The notes: a model not told the origin generated them from the sequence alone. Numbered from the stretch's first letter, positions 9,687-17,931 are shown. The stretch: 64,000 nucleotides of DNA from CAVVAL01 sp963740215 (GCA_963740215.1 CAVUDJ010000019.1:2046001-2110000); one strand, 5' to 3'. Numbers and translations: made by a program.

Positions 9687-10688
9687 GTGAGCATCAGCCG
9701 TGAGGTCCGACTCGCGTCCCGCCCGCAGGGTTGGCCGACTGCCGAGAACTTCGAGATCGTCGAGGTCGACGTCGCACCGCCGGGTCCGGGCCAGATCGTC
9801 GTGCGCAACCTGTTCATGTCGGTCGACCCGTACATGCGCGGCCGGATGAACGACGTCAAGTCCTACGTGCCGCCGTTCCAGGTTGGCGCGGCGCTCGACG
9901 GTGGTGCGGTCGGCGAGGTCGTGGAGTCCACGAGCGACGCCGTGAAGGTCGGCGACGTCGTGCTGCACGGTCTCGGCTGGCGCGAGTACGCAGTGCTGGA
10001 CGCCGCCCACGCGAAGGTGCTCGACCCGAACGCCGCGCCCCTCTCGGCGTACCTCGGCGTGCTGGGCATGCCGGGCCTCACCGCGTACGCGGGCCTGCTG
10101 GAGGTCGCCGAGTACAAGGACGGCGAGACCGTGTTCGTCTCCGGCGCGGCCGGTGCGGTGGGCAGCCTGGTCGGCCAGTTCGCGAAGCTGCGCGGCGCCG
10201 AGCGGGTCATCGGCAGCGCCGGATCCGCGCAGAAGGTCAAGCACCTCGTCGAGGACCTCGGCTTCGACGCCGCCTTCAACTACAAGGACGCGCCGGTGGC
10301 CGAGCAGCTCGCCGCGGCCGCGCCCGACGGTATCGACGTCTACTTCGACAACGTCGGCGGCGACCACCTCGAAGCCGCGATCGGCGCCCTCAAGGTGCAC
10401 GGCCGCGCCGCGTTGTGCGGGGCTATCGCCCAGTACAACGACGTGGACGCCGCTCCCGGCCCGCGCAACCTGATCCAAGCCATCGGCAAGCGGCTGACCC
10501 TGCGCGGCCTGCTGGTCCGCGACCACGAGGCGATGGTGCCGCAGTTCGTCGCCGAGGTCGGCGGCTGGCTGCGCGAGGGCAAGCTCGTCGTCGAGGAGAC
10601 CGTCGTCGAGGGCGTCGAGAACGCCCCGGCCGCCTTCCTCGGCATGCTGCGCGGCGAGAACACCGGCAAGATGCTCGTGAAGCTCTAG
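9687..10688 (+). CDS. NADP-dependent MDR-family oxidoreductase (alkenal/one reductase, CurA/PTGR1 type)
   Basis: A 333-residue medium-chain dehydrogenase/reductase without the structural or catalytic zinc ligands. Visible motifs are MSVDPYMRGRM in the N-terminal domain, the nucleotide-binding VSGAAGAVGSLVGQ, DVYFDNVGGDHLEAA and a final GMLRGENTGKMLVKL, all typical of leukotriene B4 12-hydroxydehydrogenase/CurA-type reductases. These reduce activated carbon-carbon double bonds with NADPH in the cytoplasm. The GTG at 9687 is chosen because GGAG lies eight bases upstream; an in-frame ATG at 9669 is an alternative. It is followed at once by a 16-bp hairpin. Confidence 0.88.
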   Translation: MSISREVRLASRPQGWPTAENFEIVEVDVAPPGPGQIVVRNLFMSVDPYMRGRMNDVKSYVPPFQVGAALDGGAVGEVVESTSDAVKVGDVVLHGLGWREYAVLDAAHAKVLDPNAAPLSAYLGVLGMPGLTAYAGLLEVAEYKDGETVFVSGAAGAVGSLVGQFAKLRGAERVIGSAGSAQKVKHLVEDLGFDAAFNYKDAPVAEQLAAAAPDGIDVYFDNVGGDHLEAAIGALKVHGRAALCGAIAQYNDVDAAPGPRNLIQAIGKRLTLRGLLVRDHEAMVPQFVAEVGGWLREGKLVVEETVVEGVENAPAAFLGMLRGENTGKMLVKL

Positions 10689-10693
10689 CGCTC

Positions 10694-10735
10694 TGGGCGA
10701 CATCTTCGCGGCTATGACTGCGAAGGTGTCGCCCA
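10694..10735. terminator. 16-bp inverted repeat between oxidoreductase and arsR-type gene
   Basis: Arms 10694-10709 (TGGGCGACATCTTCGC) and 10720-10735 pair over 16 bp with one G-U, around the loop GGCTATGACT. It starts six bases after the oxidoreductase stop. The loop resembles that of the dispersed palindrome at 57893-57932. Confidence 0.75.
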
Positions 10736-10751
10736 CTTTCACAGCGCTTTG

Positions 10752-10767
10752 GTAAGTGCTAACTTAC
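10752..10767. promoter_or_regulatory. ArsR-type operator palindrome GTAAGTGCTAACTTAC
   Basis: A perfect inverted repeat of GTAAGT/ACTTAC with a four-base spacer ends five bases before the GTG of the ArsR-type regulator. It overlaps a possible -10 (TAACTT) with only seven bases to the start codon, which suggests a leaderless, autorepressed transcript. A further ACTTAC half-site lies just inside the gene. Confidence 0.6.
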
Positions 10768-10772
10768 GGTTC

Positions 10773-11090
10773 GTGGAAACTTACGAAACGGTGTTGGAGG
10801 CGTTGGGCGACGCCACCCGGCGCCAGATCCTGCACCAGCTGCGCACGGGTCCGGCCGCCGTCAACCAGCTCGCCGCGCAGTTGCCGGTGAGCCGGCCCGC
10901 CGTCTCCCAGCACTTGCGCGTCCTGCACCGCAGCGGCCTGGTCGCCTACGAGCAGGTCGGCACCAGCAACGTGTACCGGCTGGATCCGGCCGGGGTCGAG
11001 CCGCTCCGCACCTGGCTCGACGACTTCTGGCAGACCGCACTCGACGCCTTCGCCGAGTACGTGCACGAGACCGAGGGGGAAGACCGATGA
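10773..11090 (+). CDS. ArsR/SmtB-family winged-helix repressor
   Basis: A 105-residue ArsR-type regulator: EALGDATRRQILHQL (helix 1-2), recognition helix VSRPAVSQHLRVLHRSGLV and wing YRLDPAGVEPL. No metal-binding cysteines are seen, and the next gene encodes an SRPBCC/AHSA1 protein, so it belongs to the widespread ArsR-SRPBCC pairs rather than metal sensors. The GTG at 10773 follows a palindromic operator. Its stop overlaps the next start as ATGA, so the two are co-translated. Confidence 0.88.
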   Translation: METYETVLEALGDATRRQILHQLRTGPAAVNQLAAQLPVSRPAVSQHLRVLHRSGLVAYEQVGTSNVYRLDPAGVEPLRTWLDDFWQTALDAFAEYVHETEGEDR

Positions 11091-11530
11091 CCACCGTCAC
11101 GCCGCTGATCAAGACCGTCACCGTGCCCACCGATCCGGGGCGCGCGTTCGAGCTGTTCACCATCCACATGGCCGCCTGGTGGCCGCTCGCCACGCACTCG
11201 GTCGGCGAGGACGAGGCCATCGACATCACCCTGGACGGCCGGCACGGTGGCCAGATCGTCGAGACCATCGCTGACGGCCGCACGAGCGTCTGGGGCACGG
11301 TCACCGACTGGGACCCGCCGCACCGGCTCGCGTTCACCTGGCACCCCGGCCACGAGGAACGGCACGCCACGCACGTCGAGGTCCGGTTCCTCGCTGACGG
11401 AAGAAGCACCCGGGTCGAACTGATCCACACGGGCTGGGAGCGCCACCCCCGCGCCGGCGAAGCACGCACGGGCTACGACACGGGCTGGGATCTCGTCCTC
11501 GGCAGGTACGTCCGGCACACCCAGAGGTGA
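11087..11530 (+). CDS. SRPBCC / AHSA1-family protein
   Basis: A 147-residue SRPBCC-fold (START-like) protein with the AHSA1 pattern: FELFTIHMAAWWPL, DWDPPHRLAFTWHPG, VRFLADGRSTRVELIHTGW and the C-terminal GYDTGWDLVLGRYV. Family members bind hydrophobic ligands; the ligand here is unknown. The ATGA overlap with the ArsR gene indicates an operon in which the regulator controls this gene and itself. Confidence 0.85.
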   Translation: MTTVTPLIKTVTVPTDPGRAFELFTIHMAAWWPLATHSVGEDEAIDITLDGRHGGQIVETIADGRTSVWGTVTDWDPPHRLAFTWHPGHEERHATHVEVRFLADGRSTRVELIHTGWERHPRAGEARTGYDTGWDLVLGRYVRHTQR

Positions 11531-11663
11531 CCTGACGGGGCGAACTCGCTGCCCCAAAGGGCCGGATCGCCGCCTGCGCATGGACCTTGTGCGGCAAATA
11601 CCCCCACTGTGTGCATTGGTCGCTCGACGCCCGCCTCGAGCGCCATCCACAGTGGAGGGAAGA

Positions 11664-12758
11664 ATGACAGCCTCAGTCCGTCTGTTACGCCCCCGCGCCA
11701 TGCTCCTGCTGGCCACGCTGCTGGCGATCATCGCCACGCTGCTGGCCGCGCCGGCCACACCGGCCCGCGCCGCCCTCGCGGACCGGTGGGGGTTCGCGTA
11801 CAACGACCTCGCCAACCCACCCGCCGGCTACGTGATGCCGCCCAGCAGGCAGTGGGGTAGCTGGAAGACCGCGTTCCCGGCGTCCTGGGCGACGGTCACC
11901 CAGGTCGGCGTCGGCATCTACCAGGTGACGTTCCCGCACATCGGGGGCAAGGGCGTCGCCCACGTCACCGCCGTCAACGGCCGCCCCATCTCGTGCCAGC
12001 TCGCCAAGTGGGGCGCGTCGGGCAGCAACGAGATCGTCTACGTGCGCTGCCACGCACCCGGCGGCGCGCCCGCCGACTCGCCGTTCACCGTCATGTACTC
12101 GGAGAGCAGCGGGATCAGCGGCGCGCCGTACGGCTGGGTCTGGGGCGCTGGTGCCGGCGGTGTCGTCAACGGCTACAACGCCACCGGGGTACCGAACCTC
12201 TCGGTTCCGGTGGGCATCGGCACGTACGACGTGCGGCTGCCCAACTTGGGCGGCGGCTTCGACGGAAACATCCAGGTCACAGCCGTCCACTCGGCGGTGG
12301 GTGCCCGCTGCAAGGTGGCGAGGTGGCTGCCCGCTGGCACCGACCAGCGCGTGATCGTCCGCTGCCACAACGCCGCCGGTGGGCTGTTCAACACCGACTT
12401 CACGCTGACGTACCACCACAAGGTGGCGATGTTCGGCGGCTCACCGACGCGGTTCGGCTACATCTGGGACACCATCTTCAGCCCCATCCCGCCCGGCGCG
12501 AACATCAACACGTCCGGCGTGCTGAACACGGTGATCTCGGCCGGGCCGGGGCTGCGGCTGGTGACGTTCCCGCGGATCGGGCTGGACCAGAGCCACGTCC
12601 AAGTCACCGCGAACGGTGGCGGCCCCGAGTTCTGCAACCTGCTCGCACCGTGGGCAGTCTTCGGCGGTAACGCGGTGGTACGCGACGTCGCCTGCTACAA
12701 CCCGGCCGGCACACCGGTCAACCAGCCGTCGTTCGTCACGTACACCTCGAGGTTCTAG
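11664..12758 (+). CDS. secreted protein made of three ~105-residue disulfide-bearing repeats
   Basis: I do not recognise a named family. The ATG is preceded by GGAGGGA. Residues 1-~35 form a signal peptide (LLLATLLAIIATLLA, cleavage near ARAALA). The mature part has three homologous repeats beginning RWGFAYND, PYGWVWGAG and RFGYIWDTI. Each carries a 'Y.V..P..GG....V.VTA' block and a Cys pair ('C.lakW......V.VRCH' or 'CNLL..W......DVACY'), then a '..FT..Y' end, which suggests beta-sandwich units with one disulfide each. It is 364 residues long, is followed by a near-perfect 37-base palindrome and converges with the HNH gene. A surface or matrix role is a guess. Confidence 0.75.
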   Translation: MTASVRLLRPRAMLLLATLLAIIATLLAAPATPARAALADRWGFAYNDLANPPAGYVMPPSRQWGSWKTAFPASWATVTQVGVGIYQVTFPHIGGKGVAHVTAVNGRPISCQLAKWGASGSNEIVYVRCHAPGGAPADSPFTVMYSESSGISGAPYGWVWGAGAGGVVNGYNATGVPNLSVPVGIGTYDVRLPNLGGGFDGNIQVTAVHSAVGARCKVARWLPAGTDQRVIVRCHNAAGGLFNTDFTLTYHHKVAMFGGSPTRFGYIWDTIFSPIPPGANINTSGVLNTVISAGPGLRLVTFPRIGLDQSHVQVTANGGGPEFCNLLAPWAVFGGNAVVRDVACYNPAGTPVNQPSFVTYTSRF

Positions 12759-12760
12759 GT

Positions 12761-12799
12761 GCGGTTGGATTGTGGAGTCAGACTCCACAATCCAACCGC
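12761..12799. terminator. 19-bp palindrome between convergent genes
   Basis: Arms 12761-12779 (GCGGTTGGATTGTGGAGTC) and 12781-12799 are exact reverse complements with a single base between them. It starts two bases after the secreted-protein stop and lies 48 bases before the HNH stop on the other strand, so it can serve as a bidirectional terminator. Confidence 0.8.
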
Positions 12800-12847
12800 G
12801 GGCCGTCCCGCCGGGTCCCACAACGCCCGGCGGGACGGCGCTCCTCG

Positions 12848-13291
12848 TCACGTGCTCAGCAGATCCCCCCATGCCGGCACGTACGGCGCCCGCGACCAGC
12901 GCATACCGGCCTCGGCCGGAGTGCGGTCGGCCTTGCGCTGGTTGCACGGGCCGCAGCTCGCCACGGTGTTCAGCCACTCGTCGCGCCCCCCGCGCGACAC
13001 CGGCAGCACGTGGTCGATCGTGCGACCCGGACGCCCGCAGTACACGCAGCGACCCCCGTCGCGCCGGAGTACCGCGTTCCGGCTCCACGGCGGCGGGCGG
13101 CCGAACCGCCACCGCGTCACCACGTACCGGACGAGCCGGACGACGCGTGGCACCGGCCACGGACCGATCAGGCGCTCCCCTATCGCCTCGTGGACGACGG
13201 CCACCTCGCGGACCAGCATGCGGACCGCGTGCGACACCGACACCCGGTGCAGCGGCTCCAGGCTGGCGTTCAGAACAAGGACACCGGACAT
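12848..13291 (-). CDS. HNH endonuclease
   Basis: A 147-residue protein with a complete HNH domain near the C-terminus: CVYCG, TIDHVLPVSRGG and NTVASCGPCNQRKADRTP. The two CxxC pairs bind structural zinc, and the IDH histidine and following Asn/His bind the catalytic metal. The N-terminal ~70 residues (VLVLNASLEPLHRVSVSHAV) are typical of the actinobacterial stand-alone HNH family, whose biological role is unknown. The ATG has GGGAGG upstream. A long leader with two strong hairpins and a small ORF precedes it. Confidence 0.9.
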   Translation of the reverse strand: MSGVLVLNASLEPLHRVSVSHAVRMLVREVAVVHEAIGERLIGPWPVPRVVRLVRYVVTRWRFGRPPPWSRNAVLRRDGGRCVYCGRPGRTIDHVLPVSRGGRDEWLNTVASCGPCNQRKADRTPAEAGMRWSRAPYVPAWGDLLST

Positions 13292-13603
13292 CGTTCTGCC
13301 TCCCTTCGGGCGTCGGAAGCGCCCTCCGACAGGGCGCTTCAGGAGGCCGGAACGGCGAAGAGCCGCCCAGCCGGGGTTTCTCCCCGGGGGCGGCTCCGTC
13401 GCAAGCAGGTCAGCTCACGTCGAATGCTCCCCCGGGCAGCGCTCACCGCGCCGGCTGTACACGCCGGCACGTGGCCGCGAGGACACGGTCAGGTGACCGC
13501 GAAGTTCACGCATGCTGCGTCCTCTCGTTTGCCGCTGGTAGTGGTGGGGTTGCTGTGACAGGAGAACCATGCCGTAGTCCGCGCGCGGGTGGCAACGGAG
13601 TTT
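13292..13603 (-). promoter_or_regulatory. structured leader of the HNH gene with two hairpins
   Basis: A 312-base stretch without a long gene. Read toward the HNH gene it contains a small ORF (13513-13415), then a hairpin at 13396-13360 (GAGCCGCCC/GGGCGGCTC outer stem plus a CCGGGG/CCCCGG inner stem). A second hairpin follows at 13339-13317 (AAGCGCCCT/AGGGCGCTT), ending about 25 bases before the start codon. The order small ORF, large hairpin, second hairpin, gene resembles an attenuation or riboregulated leader; this is inference. Confidence 0.5.
13415..13513 (-). CDS. possible 32-residue leader peptide upstream of the HNH gene
   Basis: An ATG preceded by GAGAGGA five bases upstream opens a 32-codon frame (MRELRGHLTVSSRPRAGV and on to CPGEHST) that ends 19 bases before the first leader hairpin. 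It is arginine-rich (seven Arg). Its position and good ribosome site suggest a leader peptide, but its coding status is unproven. Confidence 0.4.
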   Translation of the reverse strand: MRELRGHLTVSSRPRAGVYSRRGERCPGEHST

Positions 13604-13912
13604 TCACGCGGCGGCAGTGACCTGCTGGTGCGCCTCGCGTGTGACCCGCCGCTCGACCGCGAACGACACGAACGGCAGCGTGCCGGCGATCAGCACCCAC
13701 AAGGTCTTGCCCTTGGACCAGCGCGACTTCACCGCCAGGTCGAGCGACGCGAGCAGGTAGACCATGTAGAGGAAGCCGTGCATGGGGCCGATGATCGAGA
13801 TCGGGCCCTCGTTGTGCGCCAGGTACTTGAGCGGCATCGCCACGAGTACGAGGAGCAGCAGGAACACGCCCACCACGTACGCCATGACCCGGTAGCGGTT
13901 GAGCGCGTTCAC
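13604..13912 (-). CDS. DUF3817 small membrane protein
   Basis: A 102-residue protein with three hydrophobic segments (VMAYVVGVFLLLLVLVAMP; GFLYMVYLLASLDLAV; TLWVLIAGTLPFVSFAVE). The loop containing EGPISIIGPMHGFLYM is the DUF3817 signature, an actinobacterial integral membrane family of unknown function. It sits 10 bases downstream of another small membrane protein, probably in one operon. Confidence 0.88.
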   Translation of the reverse strand: MNALNRYRVMAYVVGVFLLLLVLVAMPLKYLAHNEGPISIIGPMHGFLYMVYLLASLDLAVKSRWSKGKTLWVLIAGTLPFVSFAVERRVTREAHQQVTAAA

Positions 13913-13922
13913 CGATCAGTCC

Positions 13923-14303
13923 TCATTTCTGCTGGTCCTGCTCGTGCAGGGCGGCCAGTCGGCGGTTGTACGCCGCCAGCTCGTCGTCGGAGGCGTCCTC
14001 GACCGCCGGGGGAACGTACCGCGGCACCGCAGGCCCGCGCCGAGCCGGCCGCTCCACGCGAGTCACCTTCGGCTGCGCGGGCGCTGTCTTGGCAAGCTCC
14101 AGCTTCAGCACGCGCCACCAGCCGAAGACGGCGAACGCTGCGAAGAGCGGCCACTGGAGGGCGTACCCGATGTTCTGGCCACCGCCGTCGGCGGCGTGCG
14201 CACGATCCCACTGCCACCAGCCGAGCGCGAGGAAACCGACAAAACATGCGGCTACGGCGACGTGACCCGCCAACCAGCGGGGAGAGAGCAGGAGCCGTCG
14301 CAC
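13923..14303 (-). CDS. small two-pass membrane protein, unknown function
   Basis: About 126 residues from the GTG at 14303 (upstream GGTAGG); an in-frame TTG at 14321 is possible. Two hydrophobic segments are visible (AGHVAVAACFVGFLALGWW and ALQWPLFAAFAVFGWWRVL), followed by a charged, Pro/Arg-rich tail (RVERPARRGPAVPRYVPP) ending in a short helix. The family occurs next to DUF3817 in actinobacteria as far as I recall, with no known function. The right end of the TnpB element abuts its start, so its natural promoter may have been displaced. Confidence 0.7.
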   Translation of the reverse strand: MRRLLLSPRWLAGHVAVAACFVGFLALGWWQWDRAHAADGGGQNIGYALQWPLFAAFAVFGWWRVLKLELAKTAPAQPKVTRVERPARRGPAVPRYVPPAVEDASDDELAAYNRRLAALHEQDQQK

Positions 14304-14321
14304 GAGATCGAGCCTACCCAA

Positions 14322-14440
14322 GTTGACTTCCTCCTCGCCCTGACGGGCGGGATCCTCGCCTGCTGACCGCTGTGCGGGAAGCTTCGAGTGGGTTCCTGCT
14401 TCGATGCGCTGCGCCGGCGAAGGCCGGTCTTACCTACGCT
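14322..14440 (-). ncRNA. omega-RNA / right end of the TnpB element
   Basis: On the minus strand directly after the tnpB stop there is a CCGGC-CTTC-GCCGG hairpin, a GAAGC direct repeat, and then a terminal hairpin GCCC-GTCA-GGGC followed by GAGGAGGAAGTCAAC. IS605-family right ends and their omega-RNAs commonly finish with such a G/C hairpin and a ...GTCAA terminus. The boundary near 14322-14325 is therefore likely; the 5' end of the RNA inside tnpB is not defined. Confidence 0.55.
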
Positions 14441-15570
14441 CCACAGGCGTTTTCCTTGTCCCTGCGCCCCAGGGCCAAGATGTTCAATGCAGCATTCACG
14501 TCCCGGTCATGCACTGCGTTGCAGCCAATGCAGGTCCATACACGGACACTTAGCGGTTTCCGTCCGTCTCTACGGCCACAGGCTGAACACACCTGGGACG
14601 TGGCCGCCCATCGATCCACTTTTGCGAACGTTCGCCCATACCGTTGCGCCTTATACGCCAACATGCCGACAAATGTTGACCAGCCAGCATCATGCACCGA
14701 CTTTGCCAAATTTGTACGCGCCAGGCCAGCCACAGCCAGGTCCTCCACGAACACCGCTTGGTTCTCGCGGATTATCCGAGTCGACACCTTGTGTAACCAG
14801 TCCCGGCGCGTGTCCCTCACACGTGCGTGCAGCCGTGCTATACGAATCCGAGCCTTTGCCCGGTTCCGCGAGCCCTTTTCTTTCCCGCACAATGTGCGCT
14901 GCGCCCGCTTCAGTCTGCGTTCCGCTTTGCGGAAGAATCGCGGATTGTCGATCACCTCACCATCGGACCGGACCGCGAACGCAGCCAGTCCCAGATCGAT
15001 GCCAACCTCGGAGGAAGCCGGAATCGGTGCCGCCTCGCCTACCTCCACAACGAACGAGGCGAAGTAGCGTCCCGAAGCGTCCACGATCACCGTCACCGAG
15101 GAAGGCTCGGATGGAAGCGCACGAGACCAGCGAACCGGAATGTCGCCAACTTTCGGAAGGCGCAGCCGGCCGCCAGCCGTCACTCGGAATCGTGAATTCC
15201 TCGTGAACCGGATCGACTGTCTGCTGTCCTTTCGCGACCGGAATCTTGGCGCGAGGATCTTGCGCCCTTTGCGCCTCCCAGAGAGGGAATCGAAGAAGTT
15301 CCGATACGCGGTGTTCAGGTCGGCCACCGCCTGCTGCAGCACCACCGATGACACCTCGGCAAGCCAAGCGCGTCCCTCAGTCTTCTTGGCGTCCGTGGTC
15401 ACCCGCTTCGCAAGCTCGCCATCGCGCACGTAGCCCAGCCCGGCCGCATGGGCCTCCCGCCTAATCCGCAGGCCGTCGTTGAAAACGACCCTGGCACAAC
15501 CAAACGCGCGCGACAGAGCAATCCGCTGAACCGGTGTCGGGTTCAGACGGAAGTTGTACCTAAGCTGCAT
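14434..15570 (-). CDS. tnpB: TnpB RNA-guided nuclease (IS1341-like, no TnpA)
   Basis: A 378-residue TnpB/OrfB. The RuvC-like catalytic triad is complete: Asp in GIDLGLAAFAV, Glu in VFVEDLAVAGL and Asp in DRDVNAALN. The zinc finger is intact (CSACG, then CIGC). The N-terminal RYNFRLNPTPVQ helix-turn-helix start is typical. The known activity is omega-RNA-guided double-strand DNA cleavage next to a target-adjacent motif. No TnpA transposase is nearby, so the element cannot move by itself. It is inserted between the small membrane gene and the HelD-like gene. Confidence 0.92.
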   Translation of the reverse strand: MQLRYNFRLNPTPVQRIALSRAFGCARVVFNDGLRIRREAHAAGLGYVRDGELAKRVTTDAKKTEGRAWLAEVSSVVLQQAVADLNTAYRNFFDSLSGRRKGRKILAPRFRSRKDSRQSIRFTRNSRFRVTAGGRLRLPKVGDIPVRWSRALPSEPSSVTVIVDASGRYFASFVVEVGEAAPIPASSEVGIDLGLAAFAVRSDGEVIDNPRFFRKAERRLKRAQRTLCGKEKGSRNRAKARIRIARLHARVRDTRRDWLHKVSTRIIRENQAVFVEDLAVAGLARTNLAKSVHDAGWSTFVGMLAYKAQRYGRTFAKVDRWAATSQVCSACGRRDGRKPLSVRVWTCIGCNAVHDRDVNAALNILALGRRDKENACGA

Positions 15571-15783
15571 TTTGACATCTTACCATCGTTTTCAAGGTGC
15601 GGCGCACAACTTCGATCGCATGAAGCAACTAGCGTGCATAGTCGCCTGCTTGGGCTCAGTACAGGAACAACGATGCGCCATCCAGCGATGGCACCCGAGC
15701 ATCCACTACCCCTTGGCACCGCCAAGCGGACCGCCGTTCGGTAGTTTTCCCGTGGACCCGCCGCAACCCCTGGAGCCTCGCAC
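15571..15783. other. left end of the TnpB element and upstream region of the HelD-like gene
   Basis: This 213-base gap should contain the element's left end; a CTTC-ATGCGATC-GAAG hairpin near 15610-15625 is a candidate. On the HelD side CTTGGC-ACC-GCCAAG (15712-15726) is a small palindrome about 57 bases before the TTG start. It is not a match to the rifamycin-associated element. Confidence 0.4.
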
Positions 15784-17887
15784 TTGACCGACCAGCCGTC
15801 TGACCTCGGCCTCGAACTCGCCGCCGAGCAGCGTCACGTTGACCGGGTGTACGCCCGGTTGGAGGCCGTGAAGGCCGACACGAAGGCGGCGCAGGACGAC
15901 GGTCACCAGCGCGCCCAGCTCGGCAACAGCGGCGGGCTGTACGAGCGCGACGTGATGGTCTACGAGGCCGCGCGCCGGCTGCACACGCTGGACAGCGAGT
16001 ACGACGGGCTGGTCTTCGGGCGGCTCGACCTCGACGGCGGCGCCACGCGGTACGTCGGCCGGCTCGGTCTGCGCGACGAGCGGTTCGAACCGCTCGTGAT
16101 GGACTGGCGCGCGCCCGCGTCGGCGCCGTTCTACCAGGCCACGCCCGCCGAGCGGATGGCCGTCGTACGGCGGCGGGTGCTGCGGTGTCTCGGCAAGAGT
16201 GTCGTCGGGATCGAGGACGACCTGCTGGCGCCCGGCGCGGTGCCCGACGGTATGCGGGTCGTCGGCGACGGCGCGCTACTGGCCACGCTCGCCCGCGGCA
16301 CGGGATCGGCGATGCGCGACATCGTTGCCACGATCCAGCACGAGCAGGACCTCGCGGTACGCGCACCCGCCGCCGGCGCGACGACGGTCAGCGGCGGTCC
16401 GGGCACGGGCAAGACGGCGGTGGCGCTGCACCGGATCGCGTACCTGCTCTACAACGACCGGCAGCGGTTCGAGGGCGGCGGGGTGCTGCTCGTCGGCCCG
16501 TCGCCCGTGTTCGTCAGCTACATCGGCCAGGTCCTGCCGTCGCTCGGCGAGGAGTCGGTGAGCCTGCGGTCGCTCGGCGAGCTGCTCGACGGCGTCACCG
16601 CGGTGCGCCGCGACGACCCGGATGCGGCGGCGCTCAAGGGGTCGCTGCGGATCCGGGACCTGCTGATCCGCGCCGTGCACGAGCCCGCCCCGGCCGCACC
16701 CGCCAGCCTGCGAATCGTCTACGGCGGCGAGGTCATCACGCTCGACGCGATCGAACTCGGCGGGGTCCGCCGCCGGGTCAACGCCCGCCGCACGCCGCCG
16801 AACAACGCGCGCACGCTGGCTGTCGAGGAGCTGATCGCCGCCCTGTGGAACAAGGCGATGAACTGGGCCGAGCCGCCGAAGTGGGACCGCGCCGAGTTCA
16901 AGGCCGAGATCTGGGACCGGCCGGAGTTCGTCGACTTCGCCTACGACTGGTGGCCGACGCTCACCCCGCGCGAGGTACTGCGCTGGCTGGCCGACCGCGG
17001 CCGGCTCGCCCGGCTGGGGCGGCGGCTGTACTCGAACGCGGAGATCGGCGCACTCGCCCGGTCGTGGGCCCTCGACGGTGTCTCCGTCGCGGACGTGCCG
17101 CTGCTGGACGAGCTGCGGCTGCTGCTCGGCGAGCCGCGCCGCCGCCACCGCAAGCGCAAGCCGCCGCGCGAGGAGGGCGAGTACCGCGAGCTGAGCACGG
17201 TGACGCGACCGGCAGCTCACGCGGCAGGCCGTCGAGCGGGCGCCGCACTACGACGAGTACGCGCACATCGTGGTCGACGAGGCGCAGGACCTCTCCCCCA
17301 TGCAGTGGCGAATGCTGGGCCGCCGCGGCAGGTACGCCAGCTGGACGATCGTCGGCGACGCGGCGCAGAGTTCGTGGGGCGATCCCCGCGAGGCGGCGCA
17401 GGCCCGCGACCGGGCGCTCGGGCGGGGTCCGCGCCGGACGTTCACGCTCAGCACGAACTACCGGAACCCGGCCGAGATCTTCGACTTCGCCGCCCGTCTC
17501 GTGCGCGCCGCCGTGCCCGACGCCGACCTGCCCACCGCCGTGCGGTCGACGGGCCACGAACCCGAGCACCGGTTGGTCACCGACGTGCCGGCCACCGTGC
17601 GCGCCGAGGTGGCGGCGCTGCTGGACCAGGTCGAGGGCACGATCGGCGTGATCTCCACGACCAACCGGCGCGACGAGGTCGCGAGCTGGCTCGACGGCGC
17701 CGACCCCCGCGTACACGCCGTGGGCAGCCTGGACGCGAAGGGCATGGAGTACGACGGCGTCGTGGTGGTCGAGCCGGCCGAGATCCGCGCCGAGTCGGCC
17801 GCGGGTGACCGCACGCTCTACGTGGCTCTCACCCGCGCGACGCAGCGGCTCGTTACCGTGGCTACATCGGGAGACTGGCTCAGCTGA
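15784..17887 (+). CDS. HelD/HelR-like RNA polymerase-associated SF1 helicase (frame break)
   Basis: A TTG start with GGAG eight bases upstream. The N-terminal ~70 residues form a charged helical arm (EQRHVDRVYARLEAVKADT). Then come LVMDWRAPASAPFYQA and DIVATIQHEQDLAVR, hallmarks of HelD, Walker A SGGPGTGKTAVALHRIAYLL, and, after one base is skipped near 17206, motif II HIVVDEAQDLSPMQWRMLG, NYRNPAEIFDFA and a final LYVALTRATQRLV. With the skip the product is 700 residues. HelD binds RNA polymerase and recycles stalled complexes; the HelR subgroup displaces rifamycins. Which subgroup this is cannot be settled by eye. As written, both halves are broken. Confidence 0.85.
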
Positions 17888-17891
17888 TCTT

Positions 17892-17931
17892 GGTCGCACT
17901 TTTCCGGGCCATGGCACGGAAAAGTGCGACC
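17892..17931. repeat. dispersed 40-bp palindrome, copy 1
   Basis: Arms GGTCGCACTTTTCCG (17892-17906) and its exact complement (17917-17931), loop GGCCATGGCA. It starts four bases after the HelD-like stop and precedes the P450 ribosome site. Arms and loop are shared with 50602-50649 and 57893-57932; the loop orientation matches the 57893 copy. Confidence 0.9.

Noticed and set aside
15712..15726. CTTGGC-ACC-GCCAAG palindrome before the HelD-like gene as a rifamycin-associated element
   Set aside because: It lacks the GGGGCTTGC half-site and the 19-bp spacing; only a generic small palindrome remains.
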